Shown one piece after another: positions 31,301 to 40,000 of a DNA stretch of 40,000 nt; position 1 is the stretch's first letter; every line of letters begins with the position of its first letter. Source of the DNA: Stramonita haemastoma (lineage: Eukaryota > Mollusca > Gastropoda > Neogastropoda > Muricidae); assembly GCA_030674155.1 (NCBI GenBank), contig CM060327.1, positions 12,944,881 through 12,984,880 on the forward strand, in the 5' to 3' direction. Both the position numbers and the translations under genes were made by a program. Under the pieces are notes generated by a model that was given only the letters and a program-made list of their open reading frames with translations, made no database searches and had not been told where the DNA came from.

Positions 31301-31836
31301 TGTAAAAAGTAAAAAAAAAAAATTATCGGTCCCAGCACTGTACACAGTTTGAGCAAAACCCAACGTAGATATTTTAGCCAGATGCTGAGGATTCTGCTAC
31401 ACTCAGTTTCCCCCCTTAAAAATCAGCACACTGTAGAAACACCACCCTACCTGTATCTCTCTCTCTCTCTTTCTCCCTGAAGCAAAGGACAGACTCGGAC
31501 AGGTTCACTACTATCACCCAGGACACAGAACTTCACTGCAGTGCTGCAAGGACTCCTCAAGGAGTTCTGAGAAGAAGTCAAAAACCAAGTCAGCTGAAAT
31601 CACCTGGCCTTATTTGGCCACACACACACACACATATAGATAGACTCAACACAACAAACACCAAGCTAGAGGAAGAAGCGAAAGAGGTGAAGAGGAGGAG
31701 GCAGGTAGTGTAGTAGTAGCAGCACGTTCATGTTGATCCTACGTCTACCTACAGCTAGCTATGCTAGCTGTCTTGGTGTGGCTGTGAAGTTGTGTGATGG
31801 CTTGTTTCCACAACGATTCTGCAAGCTGCACTCACA
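31301..31836. other. unique DNA, no gene recognised
   Basis: Includes a short CT run (31456-31475) and a small inverted repeat 'AGGACTCCTCAAGGAGTTCT' near 31548. It could hold an upstream exon or UTR of the minus-strand gene, but no frame supports that. Confidence 0.4.
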
Positions 31837-31837
31837 C

Positions 31838-31895
<58 letters not shown>

Positions 31896-31898
31896 ACG

Positions 31899-31930
<32 letters not shown>

Positions 31931-32054
31931 ACCACACACACACAACACACACACACACACACACACTACACACACACACACACACACACTTACACACACA
32001 CATACACTTACACACACACACACTACACACACAACACTACACACAACACTTACA

Positions 32055-32101
<47 letters not shown>

Positions 32102-32150
32102 ACACACACACACACACACAACTTACACACAACAACACACACACTCAACA
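31837..32150. repeat. (CA)n microsatellite with CTTACA breaks
   Basis: About 310 bases of CA with AACAC, TACAC and CTTACAC interruptions. Confidence 0.97.
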
Positions 32151-32619
32151 ACAACAATCTACCTCTATCCCCGTCATCATCTTCGATGTTTGCTCCTCTT
32201 TCTCTAGGAGTTAGTAACCTTTTTTTATGGGCCATCTTGGCGCGCGAGGCGCTGGAGTTTTCTTTGTTCATTATTTTTCTTTTTCCTTTTTTTTCTTTAG
32301 TTTTTGGGTTGATGATTTTCTTTTCGTTTTTGGATTCAGACTGGTGTAGACAGGTACGGATCGTTAGGGACTGAGGTGGAAGTTTTGGTATGGATTTTGT
32401 GAGTGTGCCATGAAGTCCTGTCTTGTGTCTTCTTTAGTCTTTGTTCCCTCTCTCTGGTAGTAGTGTGCCATGCCATGCCATGATGTCATGTCTTCTTGTC
32501 TTTGTTCACTCTCGGTCTATATCTGTCTGTTGGCTTGTGTTTCTGTTTTCCCCCCCCCCCCTGAGTCAGTGAGTGAGTGAGTAAGCGCATACACGTACGC
32601 GCGTGGCGCTTGAATACTT
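32151..32619. other. unique spacer, no gene seen
   Basis: T-rich 32220-32350, then TGCCATGCCATG near 32466. A C run lies at 32551-32560. No exon supported. Confidence 0.45.
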
Positions 32620-33258
<639 letters not shown>

Positions 33259-33259
33259 G

Positions 33260-34537
33260 CACACGTCTTTGAGAGTATGCTGGTGCATGAGCAATCAAGT
33301 ATACATGCATGTGATCGTACTTGGATAGGTATTTACGTGTGCGCACATACACTCTGAAAGCATTCATACATCAATGTTTGTACATTTGCAGGCACACCTA
33401 CCTTCATACATACGTTATTGCATGACTTTTTTGTACACATGAATTAAAAAAAAAAACAAGCAGAGAAAACGAAAAGAAAGAAGCCACTCTTCAATTTCCG
33501 CACACAGAAAGGTGAAGGAAGGGGAGAGGATTTGATGCCACTTTAGGCAGCATGCTGGGTGATTAGCCTCCCTTGGCAGGAATGCACTTCCTGTGTGGGT
33601 CACGCTGACCTCGAATCGCTGAATTTATGCAAGCGAAGTTTTGTAGCAAGATGGTCAGAACAATGCCCCCACCCGCAGCTTTCAAAAGCATCACTCAAGT
33701 ACAGGGCAGATTTGTACAGATTTTTTAAGTTACCGAAGAATGAATGAGTGAATTAGTGGATAGATCTCTTTGATTTGCTTTTCGTTCCTTGGCTAGAGCT
33801 CTGAGGTTCACCAAACTCTTATCCTGTGTATTCTAAAAAAGACCAAAAAAAAGATCATAGCGTTTTACTCTTGGTGTAAACAAAACTAACTGGATTTAAA
33901 TATTAAAAAGACAAATAAAAGGTTTTTTAAAATTGGTTTTTGCAACCCCACCACTTCTCCCCCAAAATAAAAAAAAAACAAAAAAAACAAAAAAACCCCT
34001 CCAACCAACAACAACCAACTAACCAAACAAAAATAACCCCACAACAAAAACAAACAACAAACAAACAAAACACCTGATCCTGTACCGGATCGTTATACTG
34101 ATGGTATAAAGTCGAACATATTCATGAACAGAAGTACTCATGTACTCCCACTGATGGCAAATCAAACTTATTGCTAACACATATATGATCAATAAGAAGT
34201 ATCATTCTCGTATTTTTTACCAACCGACCAGAAATTCAACGTACTAACACCATGACGATCTTTCAATCCCGAGCTAGACTGCAAGACTATTTGTTGATAC
34301 CCATAAAGTTCGGTGGGGTTTTATGTTTTGAATTCGTTACAGGTGAAGTGTAACACCTTTCTGTACCTCAGCAGGGTTTTATCATAACATTTGTCTCGCC
34401 TTGCCATGCTAACAAAAGCACCAATAAATCTAGAAATGTGTGATTCCACAGACTTTTGTTCTTCAAAGTTCTTAACGAAGCTTGATCTAGTGGGTTGAAA
34501 GTCAAAATCAAGGTACACCCTACATTCAAAATATAGA
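33260..34537. other. unique AT-rich DNA, no gene seen
   Basis: Contains A/C-rich runs (33960-34070). Frames on either strand are short and match nothing I recognise. Confidence 0.5.
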
Positions 34538-34722
34538 AAGGTAAAAATAGTAAAGGTGTCCCATAACCTAAGTTGTCGTAGGGGAGCGAGGCATCAGATA
34601 CCTCAGCTTCTCCAGGGGCCAGCATTTTGAGTGAGGCGCCCATCTCCTCTCCCTCGCTGCTTTACCTTCCCTAACCCTAAAGAGGGCAGGTACCCATTTA
34701 CAGCTGGGTGTACTGGGGAGGA
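34538..34722 (-). mobile_element. SINE family 4 copy 2 (5' truncated)
   Basis: On the minus strand it reads 'CAGTACACCCAGCTGTAAAT', 'GGGTACCTGCCCT', 'GGAGATGGGCGCC', 'GGCCCCTGGAGAAGCTGAGG' and 'GATGCCTCGCTCC', and ends 'ATGGGACACCTTTACTATT'. This matches the body and 3' end of 12306-12616. The tRNA/5S-like promoter portion is absent, as expected from incomplete reverse transcription. It lies about 340 bases upstream of the gene at 35064. Confidence 0.8.
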
Positions 34723-35063
34723 AATCAGTCTAAAGTATCGTTCCTACTGCAGAGTTAAAACTGGAAAATCTCAGAACTAGAAAGAGACGGAGAGGATCAT
34801 TCTATCTAAGAATATCTCCACGTGTCCAGCGAAAAAAAAAAAAAGCTACAAAGGAAGAAGAGTTTTACTTGGTGTACAACAGGAAAAACGTCATAGGCTT
34901 ACCAAAAAAGTTAGCAAAACGTCATTGCAAAATGACATTTCCTGATCCAGAGCCAATGAAATGAAACCTTCATAACGTTAACTCTGTGCGATTCTAGAAT
35001 AGAACAATAATAGCACACAGGGATGACTTTTCAGTCAAAACCGAAGTGGAATATATTTTAGTC
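34723..35063 (+). other. presumed 5' flank or intron end of the EB-like gene
   Basis: Unique sequence with no TATA box or clear initiator. If the downstream coding region is a terminal exon, this stretch would be intron, with the acceptor at 35087-35088. Confidence 0.35.
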
Positions 35064-35900
35064 ATGGGTCACAAAATTTTGTTTTCAGTGTTTCAAACAG
35101 GACTGCTACTGAGCCTTCTTCACAATGTGCGCAGCAAAGACCTAGACCTACGGCGGCTGGTCAGCGAGGAGTGCCAATACCCGGAATCGACAACAGAGTG
35201 CATCAAAGGAGCCGTTTGCAAACCCTGCAACAGCTCAAACCAAGCCCACTGCTCCCAGAAGCAGGTTGATCGAAAGGTGAAAGTGTGCACCTGCGTCGAT
35301 CCCAACTATCCAGAGAGCATCTCTCTACCTGCCCTGGACAACAGGACATGTTGGCCCAACCTGAAGAATAAAACCATCATATATTGTAGAAACAACCTGG
35401 ACTGTTTCGGGACAGAAGGTGTCTGCGTGTACGACCCTCTGGAACCGGGCAGCGATAAGTCCCACTGCTACTGCCACAAGGACCTGATCGTGCCCGTGAA
35501 TGAGTTAGAGTGTGTCTCGAAGGGGATGTTGCTTCGCGGCTTTGTCTGCACGCATAACACCGACTGCTCTGAAGACAGCGGCAGCAGCTACTGCGTCCAG
35601 CCAGAGGGCGAGGAACTTAGACACTGCCAGTGCGATGACCCCAATGCCTTGATCAGTGCCGACAGAAAGATATGTTACCCACCGAGCAAGAAGACCAACG
35701 AAACCTGTATGGTAGATTCCGACTGCCCTCAACAGCTGTTCTGCGCCCTCAACTCCAACCCCAACAACATCGAGGTGATGGAGGGGGTGTGCATAGTGCT
35801 TCCAAACACACCGGGAATGCAGCAACCACCCAGTGTGGGCAGTTTTGTCCAGCCCTTGGCCTTTTTCTTGCTGTGCGTCTTCACCCTGCTCACCGTCTGA
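35064..35900 (+). CDS. secreted or GPI-anchored cysteine-rich protein with EB-like modules
   Basis: Complete frame of 278 codons from ATG (35064, G at -3 and +4) to TGA. Residues 1-24 look like a signal peptide, with a hydrophobic core LLLSLL at 14-19. The ectodomain (25-256) has 27 cysteines in four modules: C37-C96, C108-C150, C162-C204 and C215-C243. Modules 2 and 3 follow C-x5-C-x6/8-C-x10/13-C-x-C-x12/13-C, with 'CRNNLDC' and 'CTHNTDC' openings. Module 4 opens 'CMVDSDC'. This resembles EB-type cysteine-rich modules of invertebrate secreted proteins. N-glycosylation sequons lie at N56, N93, N102 and N212. The C-terminus (about 261-278) is a hydrophobic stretch with no cytoplasmic tail, typical of a GPI-attachment signal. 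The function is unknown; an adhesion, receptor or immune role would be guesswork. A strong acceptor (TTTTGTTTTCAG, ending 35088) lies eight codons inside, so this may be the last exon of a spliced gene rather than an intronless one. Confidence 0.85.
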   Translation: MGHKILFSVFQTGLLLSLLHNVRSKDLDLRRLVSEECQYPESTTECIKGAVCKPCNSSNQAHCSQKQVDRKVKVCTCVDPNYPESISLPALDNRTCWPNLKNKTIIYCRNNLDCFGTEGVCVYDPLEPGSDKSHCYCHKDLIVPVNELECVSKGMLLRGFVCTHNTDCSEDSGSSYCVQPEGEELRHCQCDDPNALISADRKICYPPSKKTNETCMVDSDCPQQLFCALNSNPNNIEVMEGVCIVLPNTPGMQQPPSVGSFVQPLAFFLLCVFTLLTV

Positions 35901-36095
35901 GGGCTGAAGCCCCACCTGCCCACCTGGCTGCAGGCCTGTGAAGGAGAGGAGGAGGTCTAAATACAGACTGCAGTGCTGCTTCGCTTCTGTAGTCTTCAGC
36001 TAGCTGCTTGGGCTGCGCTGCGCTGCGCTGCGCTGCGCTGGAACCTGGCTGGTCAGAAAAAACCTGGGGAGACTGAAGGTACTCAGTGAATGTTC

Positions 36096-36098
<3 letters not shown>
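35901..36098 (+). other. probable 3' UTR of the EB-like gene
   Basis: No further frame. The variant poly(A) word AATACA occurs at 35959-35964, 60 bases past the stop, but no canonical AATAAA is near. A GCGCT pentamer repeat follows at 36010-36040. Confidence 0.35.
36010..36040. repeat. (GCGCT)n pentanucleotide repeat
   Basis: Five to six units of CTGCG, a GC-rich repeat unlike the dinucleotide repeats elsewhere in the window. Confidence 0.93.

Positions 36099-36141
<43 letters not shown>
36099..36141. repeat. (AT)n microsatellite
   Basis: About 20 TA units. Confidence 0.98.
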
Positions 36142-36144
<3 letters not shown>

Positions 36145-37130
36145 TGGCAATTTCTCTGGAAAGATACCCAACCCCTCCTCCAAAACTTTGAGTATGGCTG
36201 TATATGTGATGTCGTAGGAATAACCGACAAGAGAACGGGAGTAACAGCCCCCCCCCCCCCCCACACACACACACTTCTCTTAAAAAAAATTCTTCAAGAA
36301 CATTGCAAAAAACCTGGCACGAGAAACCGTTGAAACGTTGGCTAAGTAGAGACGAGAATTCATAGTGTCCCTTAACAACAACAACAACAACAACCCTTAA
36401 ACTAGCAAGGGGCACAAGAAGGGATGACTGGGCACAGTACCATTCCATGATTCAGATTCAGAATATTCAGAATATTTTCCATGTGTCTGGATACAGAGAG
36501 GATGACAGGGTTCAAAAAGAATCTCTGTCCGTGTCGTGCTAAAAAAGGAACAGAAACTATGATCGTAGGTAGCCGTGCAGATGCAGCAACATAGTAGCTT
36601 ACAGAGGTGGGGTGGGGTGTGTGTTGTGGTGGGGGGGGGGGGGGGGGAGGACAATCTGTCTCATCACTGCTTTAGCAAAAAGATGAAGAAAATGCTGCAA
36701 CAGTTACAAGAAGAATCTGAAGAAAACAATCTATCATCAGAGCGGAAGCAAAAAGATTGGAAGTCAATGCGGCAAAGAATGCGACATTATTATTATACAG
36801 GAGGGAAATCTATCTCATCAGTGCTCAAGTTCTTCTTCACTTCTCAGTTCTCTCGTTCGCTTTACACCATCAGAGGTGTCTGGGAAAAATACTGGCATGT
36901 TCTTTCCAGCTCCTCTCGTGGGCCGTACAGCTTGGTTTGTAGGGTTATCTCCGTCGGCCACACTTTTTTCCTCGGGAGGAAAAACCGCACGATATTAGAT
37001 ATTAGTGCTAAAGTAAAAAAAAAAAAAAAAGATATACCTATACCGACTATACAATACAATACCATACAGTACAATACACTGGCTGTAGTCACATCACTTA
37101 CACCCCTACTCACAACTGTTCTACTCTTTA
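36142..37130. other. unique DNA with poly-C and poly-G runs, no gene recognised
   Basis: C run near 36249-36262, AAC triplets at 36376-36394, G run near 36630-36647. A + frame crosses 36575-37264 but includes the G run and later ATACA repeats (37045-37080), so I do not treat it as a gene. Confidence 0.45.
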
Positions 37131-37168
37131 GTGCCAGGATGACAGGATTTTTCTCATGGTCTCCTCAG

Positions 37169-37349
37169 AATGACCACACGACAAACGAGGGCAGTGGAGT
37201 CAGACGAGGTGTTGAAACGAGAGGAAAACCACAATCTCCCCAAAATGGACTCCACCAATCTTAGCGTGGCGACAGGATCTTTTGCCTTCAGGTTATTGGT
37301 CAGTGAGGATACTGAGGCTCAGAACTACAAGACTTTTCCACTACGCATG
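37169..37349 (+). pseudogene. possible serpin N-terminal exon fragment
   Basis: After a good acceptor (TTTTTCTCATGGTCTCCTCAG, AG at 37167-37168) an open frame with ordinary codon use gives ATG at 37170 and a second ATG at 37245. It then reads NLSVATGSFAFRLL and SEDTEAQNYKTFPLRM. In serpins, helix A (a segment like 'FALDLYR') is followed by a short linker and then a conserved 'QNVFFSPLSI'-type strand. Here QN....PL is kept but the core Phe/Ser residues are not, and the frame then runs into a (GT)n microsatellite with no continuation. It is either a degenerate fragment or coincidence. The assignment rests on about 30 residues. Confidence 0.27.
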
Positions 37350-37357
37350 TGTGTGTG

Positions 37358-37428
<71 letters not shown>

Positions 37429-37446
37429 TGTGGTGCGTGCGTGCGT

Positions 37447-37486
<40 letters not shown>
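37350..37486. repeat. (GT)n / (GTGC)n microsatellite
   Basis: GT, then about ten CGTG units, then GT again. Confidence 0.97.
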
Positions 37487-37487
<1 letters not shown>

Positions 37488-37671
37488 CCTCCTCAAATGC
37501 GTAAGATGAATGAAACGAAGAACGCTTAAGTGGAACATTTGGAATGTAAATCATCAGTGCAAAATGTGCTATCTACCTCCTAAATACAACCGTATCTATT
37601 ATTTTTATTTTTACTCCTAATTATAACCGAATCTTTCCCACCATATATCATACACACACACACAACGCCAC

Positions 37672-37701
37672 ACGCGTGCGCGCGCGCACGCGCGTGCGCG
37701 T
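37672..37701. repeat. alternating GC/GT palindrome (Z-DNA type)
   Basis: Strict purine-pyrimidine alternation containing the perfect 20-base palindrome CGCGTGCGCGCGCGCACGCG. It is followed immediately by TATAAATAAT. Confidence 0.9.
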
Positions 37702-37708
37702 ATAAATA
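37701..37708 (+). promoter_or_regulatory. TATA-like element next to Z-DNA tract
   Basis: TATAAATA directly abuts the alternating GC tract. No downstream coding exon is recognised on +, so promoter function is unproven. Confidence 0.2.
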
Positions 37709-38809
37709 ATCCCGCCAATCCCACTCCCCCCGTATTCTCTGAATCCAGAAAACAGACAAATTCAGATTAAATCTAAACCTAAAGCTTGTGATTATTTTTA
37801 AAAGACTTCAGCAGACTTTATCTGAGATACTGTCAGTGTTTGTAAAAAAAAGCTTATGGAGATCTGGATCTTCGGAGATCTGTGCGTGTTGTTTGAAATA
37901 TAGGTCTATTCTGTAGATCGAGATCATGAGCTTGTTTAGAACTGAAAGCCGACACCGGCTGCTGTTACTTAGCTACCAAAGTACATCCAGAGACATCGTG
38001 GCCAGCTACAAGAGATCTAAACAGTTGAAAAGAAGAAAACAACACGAAAACCTACCGACACCAATAACAACTACACCATTTAAAAAAAAAAGAAGAAAAG
38101 GTGAATGTTTACAAAATATCGTTATATTTCTGATTGTGCAATATTAATTAAGATGTAGAGAAAAAAGCAGATAGATCTATAATTTGTAGGCACGGTATTA
38201 GTTACAAATTAGATCTATTCTGCTGTTATTGTAACTTTGTTTGATAGTATGAAGTTTGAAAGCAAAGCTTTGGATTTTTTTAACCCCCCCCCCCTACCCC
38301 CCTCTCTCTATGTGGAATGTTTCCTGTAGGCTTACACCAAAATTGTAGGAAAAGTTTTAAAGTAAATGTAACAATGACCGTTGTCAGATCTGCTTAGATT
38401 AACAAGTAATGACTGCAGGCACAGTCTGTCTAGATGCATATTTCAATCTATACACACTAGGAAGACTATGTATATTGATAACTGTTACCATACACTATGT
38501 GCTTGATATTCATGATGTCTACATTTTATAGAGAATATCCACTTCCGATGACTTGCATAATGCTAGTTGTAAATAATTATGATCATATAATTTAGAAAAG
38601 TATGTTTTTCTCATTTCATCAATCAGAACTCATCATTTTTAAAAGCATTTTTTTTAATGCTCATAATATGAATGAAGTGATTGTTTTCTCCTCAAGGCCA
38701 ATGTATGTATTGTGGCCCAAGGGCAATGTACATTAAATGATTTAGAATTCAGAGTTCTCTTGGTAAAAAAAAAAAGAGAGCAAAAAACGGAGTTATGCAA
38801 ATCATCCAA
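37709..38809. other. unique AT-rich DNA, no gene recognised
   Basis: A short basic frame (37926-38147) has no recognisable domain. Poly-C run at 38285-38299. The rest is AT-rich with no RNA gene or repeat signature. Confidence 0.45.
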
Positions 38810-39300
38810 TCAGTGAGACTATTCGCCTCTGCTGATAGCACACTAATTTTGGAAGCTGTTGACGCACAGGTAGAGTCTGCCCTGATGTATGCAGCAGAAG
38901 CTTGGGTTTAGGAGATACCACACCGATTAAAAAGAATGAATGCCAAGAAAAAAATCCTTCTGCGTCCCATTATATACACCAAGTAAACTTATGTATGGAG
39001 AAACAGGCACGTATCCGTTATGTATCAGAACTCTTCCCAAATGTGTTAAATACTGGATAAAACTTACGAAGCTGCCTGTGTTGAGAATAAACAGACAAGC
39101 ATACGAGATGCTACTTATACAACACAATAATGGTAGTAAAGGAAACTGGACAACTACAGAGAAAAACTTTTTTGGACAAAAAATGGCTTTGGCATTGTTT
39201 CCCTGTGCCAGGGGCTGGGTGATGAAGAAAAGTTTGATTGAGAATTGAAGGATAGACTTATTTCATGTTTCCATCAAAACTGGCACAAAAAGTGAATGTC
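38810..39300 (+). pseudogene. degraded non-LTR retrotransposon (LINE), 3' end of ORF2
   Basis: Pieces of the region downstream of reverse transcriptase survive in shifting frames. First comes AVDAQVESALMYAAEAW (about 38857-38910, like the 'LYGSEVWG' segment of invertebrate LINEs). LMYGETGTYPL, CVKYWIKL and RQAYEML follow in one frame (38940-39248), and LISCFHQNWHKK beyond a stop (39247-39297). In intact relatives these lie in a single ORF2 close to its end. Here an in-frame TAG follows AEAW, a frame change occurs near 38940 and there is a stop at 39246-39248, so the copy is dead. The reverse-transcriptase and endonuclease domains are absent, as in a 5'-truncated insertion. LINEs of this kind supply the machinery that mobilises SINEs. 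Confidence 0.75.
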
Positions 39301-39810
39301 CAGTGAAAAATACCATTAGTATAGCTCGTTTACAGAAGCTTCTGATCTAGAATACTCTCATAAATTAATAAAAGACTACGAAGTAATTAACAGAAATTTC
39401 GGCTGAGATTGTATAGTCTTTTGCATTGCAGACAGTGATTTATTGCAGAGGAGAAAAACAACAATTCATGTCTAGCATATGAAGAAAAAACAATTTCTTT
39501 TTTTTTTGTTTTGCTTGTTGCATATATCGTAAGTTTGCTTTGATGACAAACCCAGCCAACAGGTCGGCGAATCTTGTACAAAAGGTGCCATCGTCAATCT
39601 CATCTTTAGCAATACGTTTAATAAAGGGTCTAGACAAACGCAAGCAAATTATGAATCAAACAGACTCCACATGCCAATAACTGAAAACATTCGTTGACAT
39701 TTGTCTGGATTCTGTATGATTATTCATGTCTTTTTCATATTCATTATGTATTGATATGACGTGTATGCTTAGTACCCTTTCATTGATGGACTTGTAGCTT
39801 TTGTCTAATG
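39301..39810. other. unique AT-rich DNA; weak minus-strand coding-like patch
   Basis: Minus strand 39510-39643 reads RIAKDEIDDGTFCTRFADLL and continues to a Lys/Gln run. It looks protein-like for about 40 residues, but I recognise no family and see no splice sites. It could be another transposon remnant. No other feature was noticed. Confidence 0.3.
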
Positions 39811-40000
39811 CAATCCATCCATCCATCCATCCATCATCATCACCACCCACCCACCATCCATCCATCCATCCACCCACCCATCCATCCACCCACCCATCCA
39901 CACCATCCACCCACCCACCCACCCACCCATCCATCCACCCACCCACCCTCCCATCCATCCATCCATCCATCCATCCATCCATCCATCCATCCATCCATCC
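39811..40000. repeat. (CCAT)n / (CCAC)n tetranucleotide array
   Basis: CCAT and CCAC units alternate in blocks, ending in pure CCAT that continues past the window edge. The minus-strand frame of WMDG repeats is an artefact. Confidence 0.97.

Noticed and set aside
30647..31363. 238-codon minus-strand frame with recurring CAFGTYH / NFGIF words
   Set aside because: It follows the ~85-bp minisatellite exactly, and the unit length is not a constant multiple of three, so the frame is fortuitous.
36575..37264. 229-codon + strand frame
   Set aside because: It includes a poly-G run, a poly-A run and ATACA repeats, and has no recognisable domain. Any coding part near its end is better explained by the frame at 37170.
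37926..38147. Small basic protein (73 codons)
   Set aside because: Lys/Arg-rich end comes from an A-rich stretch. No domain, no splice or promoter support.

Overview
This window looks like non-coding-dominated nuclear DNA from an invertebrate animal. No bacterial operons, ribosome binding sites or phage genes are visible. Four things point to a mollusc, most likely a gastropod: very dense microsatellites; several families of tRNA-headed SINEs; a LINE remnant carrying the YGE-x-G-x-YPL C-terminal motif common in lophotrochozoan and cnidarian non-LTR elements; and a secreted, cysteine-rich, GPI-type protein with EB-like modules. The taxon is inference, because no species-diagnostic gene is present.

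Layout. 1-4.6 kb is almost wholly simple repeat (CA, GAA, CT, GT, GA, AT) wrapped around short unique pieces, including an apparent ~1.1-kb tandem duplication (2607-4500). 4.6-9.6 kb is mostly unique DNA with possible poly(A) signals and one weak exon-like stretch on the minus strand. 9.7-12.7 kb holds three SINE types and two adjacent minisatellites. One of these SINEs (12306-12616) has a tRNA 5' half fused to a 5S-rRNA-like promoter. 12.9-19.9 kb is microsatellites plus a cluster of one SINE family. 20-25 kb has more SINE copies and four minisatellites (about 23, 20, 80 and 57 bp). 25-29.8 kb is long purine tracts, microsatellites and the only SINE1 copy with an intact tRNA-like head. At 29856-30065 a good coding exon lies on the minus strand, beside a 14-copy ~85-bp array (30121-31300) that would sit in its upstream intron. 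31.8-33.3 kb is again CA/GT/CT repeat.

The one convincing protein-coding gene is at 35064-35900 (+): 278 residues with a signal peptide, four cysteine-rich modules and a C-terminal GPI-like tail. Further right are a possible serpin N-terminal fragment (37169-37349), a Z-DNA-type GC palindrome next to a TATA-like box (37672-37707), a degraded LINE 3' end (38810-39300) and a CCAT/CCAC array running to the window edge.

The simple-sequence tracts listed here add up by hand to roughly 8.6 kb, about a fifth of the window. The genes form no operon or visible pathway. The most distinctive content is the retroposon set: two SINE families sharing one central domain, a chimeric tRNA/5S SINE, and common AT-rich or TTGA-type tails that suggest shared LINE machinery.
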